64,000 nt of DNA from the NCBI GenBank assembly GCA_963823675.1, contig CAWGMT010000011.1:62001-126000 (forward strand). Direction: 5' to 3'. The DNA is from CAWGMT01 sp963823675 (lineage in GTDB: Bacteria; Planctomycetota; Planctomycetia; Isosphaerales; Isosphaeraceae). This document shows, one piece after another, positions 36,401-44,341 of this stretch. The notes below the pieces were generated by a model. That model searched no databases. It had not been told where the DNA came from and was given only the letters and a program-made list of their open reading frames with translations. The number at the start of each line of letters is the position of its first letter. Within the stretch, counting starts at the first letter, position 1. Made by a program: the position numbers and the translations under genes.

Positions 36401-37488
36401 AGATCGAAGGCGAGCTTCGGATCGGCCGTCAGCCGGCACCCAACCAGCAGGTCGAGTTTTGCCCCGATCCGATCCAGCGCGGGGGGAAATTCTACAACCT
36501 CACTTACGGCTACTCCGCGCTGACTGACAAACAAGGCCGGTTTACATTCGACCGGGTGGTGCCCGTTGCCGGCGATGTGTCGCGTAATATCCCGAATGCC
36601 TCCGGAGGGTTTCCGGCGTGGGGCTGGCAAGAGCACGCCTTGGTCAAACCAGGCCAGACGGCTCGAGTGCAGCTCGGCGGCAGGGGCCGGCCCGTGATTG
36701 GATGCATCGTGCTCGACGGCGCGCCCGCAACGACCGTGGACTGGACCAAGAACCAGCCGGTGACGATTCGGGTTCCGCTCCTGGAAGTGAAAGACTCACT
36801 CACCTGGCGCTGCTTCGGCTCCTATTTCGACAAGGAGGGCCGCTTTCGCGTCAACGATGTCCCGGCGGGCAAGTACGAGCTGGAAGTGATCGTCAATTCC
36901 GATGCGTATCCGAAGGTTCGGGGCGACGAGGCTGTGATCGGCTCGTTAAGAACAACCATCATCGTGCCCGAGGCACCGGACGCGCGGCCTGATGTGCCGA
37001 TTGATCTGGGAGCGATCACGGTCGGCCTCTTCGAGACGCTGAAGGCCGGCGACCTCGCACCCGATTTCACCGTCCCACGAATCGCCGGCGAAGGCCGAGG
37101 TGATACACTCAAGCTCAGCGATTACCGGGGCAAGCTGATCCTGCTCGACTTCTGGGCAACGTGGTGCGGGCCGTGCCGAGCCGAGATGCCTGCGATCAAG
37201 GACATCCAGAAGACCTTCGGCGGCGATGGGCGGTTTCAGATGATCAGCATTTCACTGGACAATACGGCCGAAGCGGCCAAGCGCTACATCAAGGAGGAAG
37301 GGCTGCTCTGGGCCCACGGATTCACCGGCAACTTGCTGACGGGAGCGAGCGTGAGCAACGTCTACAGGGTTCGACAGATCCCAACGACGTTTCTGATCGG
37401 TCCCGACAGCCGGATCCTTGCCAGAAACCTGCGCGGAACCGAGCTCAAGGAGGCGGTGCGCAAAGCTCTGGAGGACCGGAAACTCTGA
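33424..37488 (+). CDS. BlaR1-like M56 metallopeptidase fused to CarboxypepD_reg-like repeats and a TlpA-type thioredoxin
   Basis: 1354 residues. N-terminal membrane helices (including CLLVAKWTVLLAMAWLAHGL and WLTGACILTVRLIVGW) enclose the M56 zinc site HELAHARNHD near residue 288. Another helix near 400 (LVAGSAILLIIGGFRLT) sends the rest outside. Residues about 440-1190 contain repeated beta-sandwich units like carboxypeptidase-regulatory domains (for example TTIGGIVKDEAGHPIEGAAI). The C-terminus, from about 1205, is a TlpA/ResA-like thioredoxin with LLDFWATWCGPCRAEMP at about 1240. Classic BlaR1 ends instead in a penicillin-binding domain. It probably senses an envelope or redox signal and cleaves the BlaI repressor. 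Co-translated with blaI. Confidence 0.88.
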   Translation: MNALPAWYQSIAGLMGDSTVCLLVAKWTVLLAMAWLAHGLLARGNPRWRVALWRTTSSGIVVLPMLSWAPPIVEYRLAPADAPEGARSALIDPHRRTLPRGETMAKGQARGQPGHLLPGASESRSRTGGDHVATGDAFVAQSIQVVERAPRSDDARRIAASAAGDSDSPGAEVPGSAPAESRAARLGLLAAWCGEVIWLTGACILTVRLIVGWLSLVLLVRRSMAVPDGIDRECRELARLLGCRRAVPVRLTAELSSPCLAGTVHPVVLLPQWTCQDAPPDRLRAILAHELAHARNHDLAWNLVARVVAILLWFHPLAWRLQAAHAAACNAVCDAVAVEILGDVAAYSSTLARLALRAARRSPACGLAMARTSDVRRRIEALGRSGRATRLSWKRVMPTLVAGSAILLIIGGFRLTRAENSAPVPAPFDDQAERAPKVQAGDNAKPADQTSTAKQTFHAVATESGQPIEGVSIEYRGRFDGKNQQGTVMTGKDGMATVEYPAGAHIAYFEVTARKPNFVPVSLSLNDRLRSVDLAVISELRFEPGTTIGGIVKDEAGHPIEGAAINVYGRAKQEGDGGWISFQEIKTDAQGRWRLDVAPRDLAGVSATVTHPRYRMNGGPASRDLGSTIFLIQGPSLSGRVIDSAGRPVQGAEVGFGYDLFDPNAPIATANERGEFTIENCTRGTSIITAQADGFAPQIADVTLNERTRPIEIKLMEPGSVLRVRVVDAEGKPVAGAFFGANTWRGHRSLRLYRKTDNDGRVEWRSAPRDAVLYGTGNFGYMSKRWAELIADGREHVITLFPELVITGRVTDAQTGRPLPKFRLIRTNWLLGSQRGPLHDRWARNEAIEITGGRYTTRFSEPAEPFYLRVEADGYSPAESRGFKATEGNQTFDFALQPSQNQPTGTVVLPDGKPAAGAEVLVSTEHMGWLMQAGHFDSRVNAPRIKAGSDGRFSFTPPKDPYFLIAISDAGYAHVWPDDFAKTGTLVLQPWGKIEGELRIGRQPAPNQQVEFCPDPIQRGGKFYNLTYGYSALTDKQGRFTFDRVVPVAGDVSRNIPNASGGFPAWGWQEHALVKPGQTARVQLGGRGRPVIGCIVLDGAPATTVDWTKNQPVTIRVPLLEVKDSLTWRCFGSYFDKEGRFRVNDVPAGKYELEVIVNSDAYPKVRGDEAVIGSLRTTIIVPEAPDARPDVPIDLGAITVGLFETLKAGDLAPDFTVPRIAGEGRGDTLKLSDYRGKLILLDFWATWCGPCRAEMPAIKDIQKTFGGDGRFQMISISLDNTAEAAKRYIKEEGLLWAHGFTGNLLTGASVSNVYRVRQIPTTFLIGPDSRILARNLRGTELKEAVRKALEDRKL

Positions 37489-37494
37489 GAAGAT

Positions 37495-37525
37495 TTGAAC
37501 CACGAAGGACACAAAGATCACAAAG
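37495..37525. repeat. Short GAAGGACACAAAG-type repeat
   Basis: TTGAACCACGAAGGACACAAAG followed by ATCACAAAG just after the blaR1-like stop. The nonamer-like GGACACAAAG units are of the kind widely scattered between genes in planctomycetes (family knowledge). Only this copy is seen here. Confidence 0.35.
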
Positions 37526-37644
37526 AATTGCGAATTCACCCTTGATAGTCGGCTCGTCTCAAATTTTAGCAGCCTGCTCGCGGCAGATTGGCGCCCGAGG
37601 TCGGCGGATCGGGACTCGCGTGGTCGGCTTGCTGCGACGCAGGG

Positions 37645-38259
37645 TTAGACGGCCTCGGGGCGGTTGGTCGTGTGGAGCTGGCGAAGCCTTCCTCGCTTGC
37701 GAAGTCGAAGCAGGGCTCGCACGAGCTCCTCGGCGGCTGCATGCCGTTTCGTGCGTTTCTTGAACTGCTTGGTCAGTGTCGACAATTGCTTTGGCTCAAG
37801 CACCAATTGATCAACAGGCACTCCGATGCGATGATATTCCTCAATCAGTATGGCTTCATCTGAATCGGTAAGCGAACCCGACGCCTTCTTGATTTCCTGA
37901 GCGATTTCGTCAATTCGGGAGGGAGGATAAATCGTCACGCCGTGTAGCCCGACAGGAAGGCGCGCTGTTGCCGGGTTCGTGGCCACAGCGTAGATGGGTT
38001 TGTTCCAGGCTTTTGCCGCACCGAGCTCAAAGGCGCTCCAGGCACTTGGATCGGTCTCCGGGATGACGGCCACCAACGCCTGGCTTTCCGACATCGCCTC
38101 CCAAATCAGGTCTTCGACAGCCTGAGCAACGCCGACGTCCGCGTCCATGAAGACTTTCAGGTCGTACGAGCGCAAAACACGAGTGATCTCTGCCGAGACT
38201 GCTGCATCTCGGTGGCTGTGTGAAATAAAAACGTCGAAGCTAAGTTTCTTTTCAGGCAT
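37645..38259 (-). CDS. TIR-domain protein
   Basis: 204 residues. FDVFISHSHRDAAVSAEITR and LKVFMDADVG are the first strands and loop of a TIR fold; SAWSAFELGAAKAWNKPIY contains the Glu that is catalytic in NAD-cleaving TIR domains. The C-terminal 70 residues are helical and basic with a Lys/Arg-rich tail. Bacterial TIR proteins often act in NAD depletion or cyclic-ADP-ribose signalling in antiphage defence, usually with a partner. The gene before it in the same direction is a second, deleted TIR gene with an 8-bp overlap. No defence effector is visible next to it. Confidence 0.8.
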   Translation of the reverse strand: MPEKKLSFDVFISHSHRDAAVSAEITRVLRSYDLKVFMDADVGVAQAVEDLIWEAMSESQALVAVIPETDPSAWSAFELGAAKAWNKPIYAVATNPATARLPVGLHGVTIYPPSRIDEIAQEIKKASGSLTDSDEAILIEEYHRIGVPVDQLVLEPKQLSTLTKQFKKRTKRHAAAEELVRALLRLRKRGRLRQLHTTNRPEAV

Positions 38260-38474
38260 CGTGCTTTTTCACCCTTCTCTTAACTTCTGCGAAAAGATTC
38301 ACACAGTCGTTTATGTGAATGGCTTTCTTGGACTTGAGCATCCCAGGAATGGGATCGACGTCGACGTGACACAGGATTGGGGTGATCGCACAAAGTCACG
38401 GCAAGCCATTTATCGGCAGTAGCGTGGCTGACAAAGATTTGATAGGGCTTCGCGTTGCTTCTTTTCTTGGCCAC
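38252..38474 (-). pseudogene. TIR-domain gene with internal deletion
   Basis: The first 25 codons (PYQIFVSHATADKWLA) are the start of a TIR domain. After WLA the frame changes and the second half reads PILCHVDVDPIPGMLKSKKA followed by IHINDCVNLFAEVKRRVKKHDA, which is the end of the same kind of domain, stopping at 38252. Roughly 60-80 residues are missing in between. The two TIR genes were probably an operon. Confidence 0.6.
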
Positions 38475-39085
38475 GAGACCCTACAGGTTTGATTGGATTG
38501 TCGCAAGCTGGCACCTAAGGTCAGCCGGCTCGAGCCAACTCCCGAGGCGCCAACGCCTAAAGTACCACGGTCGGCTCGCTCCTATGGCAATTCAGTACGG
38601 GCGCCGGCGTGCTCTGCATTGGGCCGCATGATGGCGGCTCGACGCCAGGAACGCCAGCGGCTCGTACCAACCATTACAGCCGCGCTGTCGGGCACTGTCA
38701 ATTGCCGAGCCGGAGCTTGCGCGCGTCGATCCGACGGCACGAATTGCACTAGCTTAAGGGCGTGGCGGTCGGTCAGAACCGCTGTGCGCGACGGAGAGGG
38801 CACACGGCTGCCCGCCGCGTAGCGGGCCCCAGGTGGCAGCGCTTGACCGCGACCTGTTTTTTGAGCCCGCTGCCGGCCTCTGGGTGTGCCGCTCATCCCG
38901 CGGCTGGCCTCCGTGACTCTGCGCTCGACCGTCGAGCGCAGTACCGCTCGCGCCACCCCGCTTCGCGGCGCGGGCCGCCTGCAGCCAAAGGAATGCAGAC
39001 ACTCACTTTGCGCGGACCGGGTGGGCTTGGCTCTTGACAGAGCGTCAGCGCACGCGATGAAGCAGGAAAGTCGGTGTCTTGATAC
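38475..39085. other. Gene-free region with short palindrome
   Basis: About 600 bp without a gene I can support. It contains a 10-11-bp stem CTGCGCTCGAC-C-GTCGAGCGCAG at 38919-38941. The sequence is otherwise normal in GC. No tRNA or rRNA pattern seen. Confidence 0.5.
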
Positions 39086-39440
39086 GAGTAGAGGCGACCT
39101 GTCGTGTTACGGGGGCTCGATCCCGACGCCGCACATCGACCGGATGGCGCAAGAGGGGGTGCGGTTCACCCGCTATTATTCGGCCGCGCCGATCTGCTCG
39201 CCGTCGCGGTGCGGGCTGATCACCGGGCAGTTCCCGGCCCGGTGGCGGATCACCAGCGATCTCCAGACCCGCGCCGGGAACCGGGTTGTGAAGCGATGGG
39301 CGCGGACGGCATGGATGTGCGGAGTGGCCCAGGGGTGGCTCGCGGGGGGTACTCCGGACGAGCCGTGTTTCGTGAACCTCTGGCTGGACGACCCGCACAC
39401 GCCGTGGGTTCCTTCGGCCGGCGATCCCGCGATCCAGTCG
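39086..39440 (+). pseudogene. Sulfatase fragment with intact CxPSR motif
   Basis: DLSCYGGSIPTPHIDRMAQ, then FTRYYSAAPICSPSRCGLIT give the N-terminal core of a type I sulfatase, with the CSPSR sequence that is converted to formylglycine in active enzymes. After FPARWRITSDLQTRAGN most of the domain is missing and the text resumes with CFVNLWLDDPHTPWVPS, a later segment. No start codon or signal peptide lies in frame upstream. A deleted, non-functional relic. Confidence 0.65.
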
Positions 39441-39486
39441 CGGAGTTCCTCGGGGCTCGTCTGGGGCGCCATTCCGTCTTCCCAGG

Positions 39487-40224
39487 TCACGAATGCATTG
39501 CGAGCCACTCCTGGACCTCGGCGATGGCCCGCTCCACGCTCTCTTGTTCCCAGTATTCGGTGTGGATGCCCCTCTCGTTGGTCAGGCCCCGGATCAGCTC
39601 TTCTGCTGCCTCCCGCGGCGTTTCCCCAGATCCGCAAAGATGCGAGAACGCCCGGTGATAAATCGCTGGATGGAACATCCCACTCGAGGCGGATGGGACG
39701 TTTACGGCAATCACCGGACCGTGCTCCCTTAGCAGCGCAATTCTCGAGTGGAACTCGGGGTTCTCCCGCCGCTCGGGTGCGAGCACGAAGAATGCCGCAT
39801 CAAGCGGCGTTGATGCCGCTGCGGTCCAGTACTCTGCCTGCTCGACAGTAACCCGGATAAGGGCAAGATAGGGATCACTGGGCCCGATGGTGAACCATTC
39901 TTTGTAGCGCGCGTCCCAGAGTTCTTCTGCCTTCTTCCGGTTGGAGATCAACTCGGCCCTACCCGAGACCCACACGTAGCGGTTGCCCTCCGGTCCCGCG
40001 TAGCTGAGGCTCACGTTTGGGTGGCGCATGATCTCCTGAGCCTTCCGGGACTCCCGGTTGGTAAAGAACCACAGTTGGCCGTCAAACTTCGCCCGCTGCG
40101 TCCTCATTGGCCGGCTCCGCAGCGAGCCGTCCGCAGTCGTTGTCGTCAGCATCGCTATCTGGATTTCACCGATTAACTCAGCGAGTTTCTTGATAGTGGC
40201 ATCGCGATCCGTCTTTATGTCCAT
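39487..40224 (-). CDS. PPOX/general-stress flavin-binding protein with unrelated C-terminus
   Basis: 245 residues. Residues 1-150 form a split-barrel flavin-binding domain of the general stress protein 26 type (IQIAMLTTTTADGSLRSRPM, then LWFFTNRESRKAQEI and NRYVWVSGRAELI), expected to bind FMN or a related cofactor. After EYWTAAAS the family sequence stops and about 95 residues of something else follow (IALLREHGPVIAVNVPSAS and a helical end). The junction has no linker, so a deletion fusing two genes is likely. ATG at 40224 chosen by domain fit. The right neighbour is divergent. Confidence 0.72.
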   Translation of the reverse strand: MDIKTDRDATIKKLAELIGEIQIAMLTTTTADGSLRSRPMRTQRAKFDGQLWFFTNRESRKAQEIMRHPNVSLSYAGPEGNRYVWVSGRAELISNRKKAEELWDARYKEWFTIGPSDPYLALIRVTVEQAEYWTAAASTPLDAAFFVLAPERRENPEFHSRIALLREHGPVIAVNVPSASSGMFHPAIYHRAFSHLCGSGETPREAAEELIRGLTNERGIHTEYWEQESVERAIAEVQEWLAMHS

Positions 40225-40612
40225 CGCTCCGAAGACCTCCAGATTTGGTTCTTGCCTCAAAGGATCCGTCTGCGGCCTTCACAACCGGCACGCGATCCGG
40301 TGGCACGATCACCTAACGCTCCGTGGTAACAGCGGCTTTGCCGATCTCCGCTGTTCATGCGACGAGTGACAGAGGCCATCATCCAGGTTATCCTGCGCTC
40401 GGTACGCCAACAACTGGTTGGAGAACCGGCTTCTCCCATGTCTCCTGGTCGCTGGGTTTGCCATTCTGCCAGATCACAAATCCAGACTGGAATGTCCCTT
40501 TCCTGTCCGCTGACTCGGCTGTTGACCGCCGCCGCTTGCACTGTACACTGAATTGATTGCGGGAACCGGGCCGCTTTCCATGTTTGATTGGCAGAAGGAG
40601 AGGAGTACGGCT

Positions 40613-41826
40613 ATGTCTGATGGCGCACAGAACCTTTCTCGGCGGGACATGATGCGGCTCGGGGCGACGGGTGTGGCCGCGGCAAGCATCGCCAGCCTGC
40701 CGGTGATGGCGGATGAGAAGGCCGCCTCCGACAAACTGCCCAAGCGGCGATACGGCCGCACCGGTCTTGAGATCGGCTGGCTCGTGGGCGCGTCCGACTG
40801 GCCGAAGGAGCTTGTTCCCAGGGCGGTGAACGCCGGAGTCAATTACTGGCACAAGGCCCAGAGGTGGACCGCCGAATACGCTTCCGCCGGCCCTCAAGAG
40901 TCTGCCGAGGGAGTCGTATTATCTCGAGTGTGTCGTGGACCGCGTGGGCGGGGACCATATGCACGGCCGCATCGATGAAGAGCAGCACTACCAGTTCGTC
41001 AAGAGCACGCCTGAAGGAAGCGGGCGTCGGATACTACGACGTCTTCAAATTCCATTTCGGCTATCATTCCGTGGAAGAAGTGAAGCAGAACCCGGGCATG
41101 GTCCGGGCGTTCGAGCGGCTCAAGAAGGAGGGGCTGGTCAAACATTTGGCCATTTCACAGCATCACTACAACTCGATCGGTGGGGACATGGCCTGGGAAA
41201 TCCTGGGCTACCTGGCGGACAATCGGCCCTACGAGGCGACCCAGTTCTTCTACACCTACGGCGACCGCAAGGAGGTACAGGAATGGATCGACGTGGCGAA
41301 GAAGAAAGACATCGGGACCATCGCCATGAAGACGATGGGCGGTGTGGGACGTGCGGCGCACGATGAGAAGTTCAAAAAGCTTCTGGCGGATCCGAAATAC
41401 CAGGGCAGCACCCCCGGCGCGGCGATGGTCAAGTGGCTGAATTCAAACCAGAACCTCACCGCGGCGGTGATCGCGACCAAGAATTTTGATCAGTTCCGAG
41501 AGAATGTGGGCGCAGCCGCCAGCCTGGCCATGGGCCCGCAGGACCACGCGGCGCTCAGCCTGTTGTCCGGCTACAACAAGGGATTGACCTGCCTGTTGTG
41601 CGCCCAGTGCGTCTCCAGTTGCCCCGAACACATCGGGATTTCGGACATCTTCCGGTACGAGCGGTATGCCCGGGATTATCACGACCTCGACCGGGCGCGG
41701 AGGGAATACGCCGCCTTGACGCGGAACGGCACGTCCTGCGTCGGCTGCGGCGACTGCCTGCCGACCTGCTCGCAGGAGATCGACATCGCCGCCAAATTGA
41801 AGGATGTGCACCGGCTGCTGGGATGA
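40613..41826 (+). CDS. Tat-exported aldo/keto reductase with ferredoxin-like C-terminus (frame breaks 40870-41030)
   Basis: AGGAGAGGAG upstream of the ATG and a Tat signal (SRRDMMRLGATGVAAASI) mark the start. The body is an aldo/keto-reductase barrel (RRYGRTGLEIGWLV, later KHLAISQHH and ATQFFYTYGDR). The C-terminus has two 4Fe-4S clusters: CLLCAQCVSSCP and CVGCGDCLPTC. Two or three single-base changes fall between 40870 and 41030; stitched together they give RESYYLECVVDRVGGDHMHG and then FVKSTLKEAGVGYYDV, a continuous protein. Probably an extracytoplasmic oxidoreductase. If the breaks are real the gene is dead. Confidence 0.68.
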
Positions 41827-41870
41827 GAGACCGACGTCGTGACCGGCCCTGATCCCCTGGCGCTCGTTGC

Positions 41871-42197
41871 GTGGACAACCCGCCGCGGGTGAAGCTATTG
41901 AAGCACCTGCGCCGGCTCGCCCTCATGCTGACCGCGGTCGCCCGCGGTCAGCTCGGCGACTCCGCCCGCGTGCGCCCCACGCTCGAACGCTTCTCCCGCG
42001 AGGGTGCCGGGCTCGGTGCGGAGGCGCGGTACAACCTGATGTCGATGGTGATCGACTTCCTGTACCAGGCCGGATTCAAGAACGACGCCCGCGCGAACCT
42101 CGACAGGGAGCTCGCGGCCGGGCATCATCGCCAGTCGGGCATATCGGGCATATCGTTCCCTCCCCCGTCGGGGATGTGGAGGATCTCCGAGCGGTGA
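41871..42197 (+). CDS. Possible gene fragment, unknown
   Basis: About 108 codons without a strong start. The middle (TLERFSREGAGLGAEARYN, then MVIDFLYQAGFKNDARANLD) looks like helical protein, perhaps the end of a TPR-like repeat protein. The last third, overlapping the sigma/PD40 gene on the other strand, does not look coding. Recorded as a low-confidence relic. Confidence 0.2.
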   Translation: MDNPPRVKLLKHLRRLALMLTAVARGQLGDSARVRPTLERFSREGAGLGAEARYNLMSMVIDFLYQAGFKNDARANLDRELAAGHHRQSGISGISFPPPSGMWRISER

Positions 42198-43033
42198 CCG
42201 CCGTCGAGGTCCATCACGACGACCACGACAACCTGAACCGCGCCCGCAACTTTCGTCTCACTCTCCTCGAGCGTGGACAGAAGGACGGCGATCCGCTGCC
42301 CATCGGGAGACCAGCAAGCCGAGCCTATCCTCACGGCATCGGCTTTCGGCTTGGTCTCGACCGGTAGGACCAGCCGGCCATTCTTGCCGTTGACATCGAT
42401 AACCCAGATGCCGGACTGCTCGCCGCGGCCGTTGTCGGAATAGACCACGCGGCGACCGTCGGGCGAGAACCGGGCATAGAACGGATTCCCTCCGTCCGTG
42501 ATCCGGCGCTGGTCCGTCCCGTCCGGCCGCATGACGTAGAGCTGCCAGCTCAGCGGGACGCGGTAATGCTCCGGCGATCGATCGATCTCTTCGTGGACCA
42601 CCGCCAGGTTTTCCGGATCCTCGTCGTGATAGACGGCCAGCCGCCCCGCGGCGAGCTCGGCATGGCGCCGCTCGTGGCGTTGCCGGCGGATCCGCGCGGC
42701 GCGAGCGCACGAGGCGACCCGGTAGGCCACGGAGTGGATCCAGGGACCGATCGAGTCCCGCACCCAGAGCGAGCCCGCCCGTTGCGCCAGGACGAGGAAC
42801 GTGGCCTGGAAGGCATCCTGCGCCTCGTGCTCGTCTCGCAGGATCGACCGGCACAGGCGCAACACCACCGGCCCGTGCCGCTCGACGAGCGCGGCGAAGG
42901 CGTGCTCGGACGCCTCTCCGCGACGGGTCGCGAACCGCTCGAGCAACTGCCCGTCCGCCACCGCGCCGGTCACGCCCTCGTTGAAGAGCACGGAAAGCTG
43001 ACGCAACGCGGTGCCGTCACGGAGGATCTTCAT
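42125..43033 (-). CDS. Chimera: ECF sigma region 2 joined to PD40/TolB-like repeats
   Basis: 302 residues. AGGAGG 9 nt before the ATG. Residues about 30-140 are a planctomycete ECF sigma region 2 (FAALVERHGPVVLRLCRSIL, then DEHEAQDAFQATFLVL and WIHSVAYRVASCAR). After EEIDRSPEHYRVPLS, where region 4 should begin, the sequence goes directly into beta-propeller blades (DGTDQRRITDGGNPFYARFS, WSPDGQRIAVL). Family knowledge: long planctomycete sigma proteins with C-terminal sensor domains exist, but they keep region 4. Without the -35-binding helix-turn-helix, this is unlikely to work as a normal sigma factor. An in-frame deletion is the simplest origin. Confidence 0.75.
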   Translation of the reverse strand: MKILRDGTALRQLSVLFNEGVTGAVADGQLLERFATRRGEASEHAFAALVERHGPVVLRLCRSILRDEHEAQDAFQATFLVLAQRAGSLWVRDSIGPWIHSVAYRVASCARAARIRRQRHERRHAELAAGRLAVYHDEDPENLAVVHEEIDRSPEHYRVPLSWQLYVMRPDGTDQRRITDGGNPFYARFSPDGRRVVYSDNGRGEQSGIWVIDVNGKNGRLVLPVETKPKADAVRIGSACWSPDGQRIAVLLSTLEESETKVAGAVQVVVVVVMDLDGGHRSEILHIPDGGGNDMPDMPDWR

Positions 43034-43375
43034 GAGCCCTAGCCTCCTGGGTCCCTCGGCCTCGTCGTCTGCTGTAAATGTAACGAGAGACGGCCGCAGT
43101 TCCAGGATTCCGGCATTTTCGAGACGTTTCGCTGGACACCACCGAATTTTGACGCCGGGGGCAACGAGAACCCGACCGGTCCGCAGCCGGCACCGACGCA
43201 ATGGGCCGAACAGGGCACGAGCGACTGGGACGATTCCAGCAGCCCGCTGAAAGGCTAGAGTTTGTGCCGCTGTTGGAGCCGCGGTATGACGAGAGAGCGC
43301 CCCCGACCGCCGACATGCTGCTGACTCGGCAGTCGGACGTCGATCGACTCCGAGCAAGGTCTGGGGCCGAAGTCG
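43034..43375. other. Intergenic region between two sigma-factor chimeras
   Basis: 342 bp upstream of the sigma/PD40 gene. On the minus strand GGAACTGCGG and, 15 nt on, CGTTACA could be an ECF-type promoter pair, but the match is loose. No repeat or RNA gene seen. Confidence 0.35.
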
Positions 43376-44341
43376 TCACCTGGCCCGCTCGAGCCGCTCC
43401 AGCGCCTCCAGTACTCGGTCGAGCTTGCGTTCCACATCTTCCACGCGGGTCTCGGTGATGGCGGACCTCGAGTCGATCATCAGGAAGCCGTCCTTGACGA
43501 TATAGGACAGGCCGAGTGGCTTGAGGATCAATCGCAACGACGTCTTCAGGGGCAGGTCCGACCGGTCAAGCTCGATTGTCGAGTTGATCGACTTGTTGGC
43601 TTCTTGGAGGCCGAGGGGCTCCACGTAGATCGGAATGCCCGAGAACGCGGGCGTGGTCGTCGCCACCTTGATGTACTTGAGCACGTCATTGAGCGGTGTC
43701 TTTTTGGGGAAGGGCATGACGATCGGCTCCTCGAGCGCCTGCATGATCTGCTGAGTCTTCCGCTGAAGATCGCCGGGATTGGGCTGCTGCCGAGGCTGCG
43801 GGCCGGATGGGCGTTTGTTCTGGGCGAGGAGGAGTGAGGCTCCTTCCAGACAGCAGAGGACCAGCGGAGCACGCAACGACTCGGGTAGCCGCGCGATCTC
43901 CTCCTGGATGGCCGCTTCGGTGCTCGTCCGGTCGCGATCCGCACCGGAAGGACCGGCCGGCTCATCGACGACGGCGACCTCATGCCGGCGGCGACGAATC
44001 GATCGGACCCGGGCGCGCCTGGCCACGCGGTAGGTCACGCCACAGAGCCAGGGACCGAGCGTCGCCCGATTACGGATCGAGTCGGCCCGGCGCACGAGCA
44101 CCAGGAACGTCGCCTGGAAGGCATCCTCAGCGTCGTGTGTATCCCTCAGCAGGCTCCGGCACAGTCCCAGGACCATCGGACCATGCCGCTGGACCAGGAT
44201 CCGAAAGGCGTCCTGGCCGGACGTGTCGCGGTGCACCTGGAAATGATCCAGGAGCTCGCCATCGGTCATGGCCCCGAGTGCCCCGACGGTCCACAGCGTA
44301 TCCAGCGACCCCCGCGGGAATTGCGCCGCCGAACGTTCCAT
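43376..44341 (-). CDS. Chimera: ECF sigma region 2 joined to a DUF4974/secretin-like domain
   Basis: 321 residues. Region 2 is clear (FRILVQRHGPMVLGLCRSLL, then DTHDAEDAFQATFLVLVRR and GPWLCGVTYRVARRAR). After EEIARLPESLRAPLVLCCLEG, exactly where region 4 should follow, the protein continues with ASLLLAQNKRPSGPQPRQQ and then a beta-alpha domain (MPFPKKTPLNDVLKYIKVA, then LKTSLRLILKPLGLSYIV) that resembles the DUF4974/STN fold. The C-terminus is a coiled coil. Region 4 is missing, as in the neighbour. It may be a deletion product of a full-length sigma protein with the same C-terminal domain. Confidence 0.75.
   Translation of the reverse strand: MERSAAQFPRGSLDTLWTVGALGAMTDGELLDHFQVHRDTSGQDAFRILVQRHGPMVLGLCRSLLRDTHDAEDAFQATFLVLVRRADSIRNRATLGPWLCGVTYRVARRARVRSIRRRRHEVAVVDEPAGPSGADRDRTSTEAAIQEEIARLPESLRAPLVLCCLEGASLLLAQNKRPSGPQPRQQPNPGDLQRKTQQIMQALEEPIVMPFPKKTPLNDVLKYIKVATTTPAFSGIPIYVEPLGLQEANKSINSTIELDRSDLPLKTSLRLILKPLGLSYIVKDGFLMIDSRSAITETRVEDVERKLDRVLEALERLERAR

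Noticed and set aside
34774..36636. Minus-strand open frame of 620 codons inside the BlaR1-type gene
   Set aside because: Antisense shadow; the plus-strand frame has clear domains throughout.
37645..38474. A complete Thoeris-type defence system around the TIR gene
   Set aside because: No SIR2/SLOG or other effector gene found within several kb; only a second, broken TIR gene.
38475..39085. Possible tRNA or small RNA in the gene-free stretch
   Set aside because: No cloverleaf or T-loop GTTCGA pattern with matching arms; only a short palindrome.
42125..43357. Longer start for the sigma/PD40 gene at 43357
   Set aside because: The extra 108 codons are not sigma-like and AGGAGG is positioned for the ATG at 43033.
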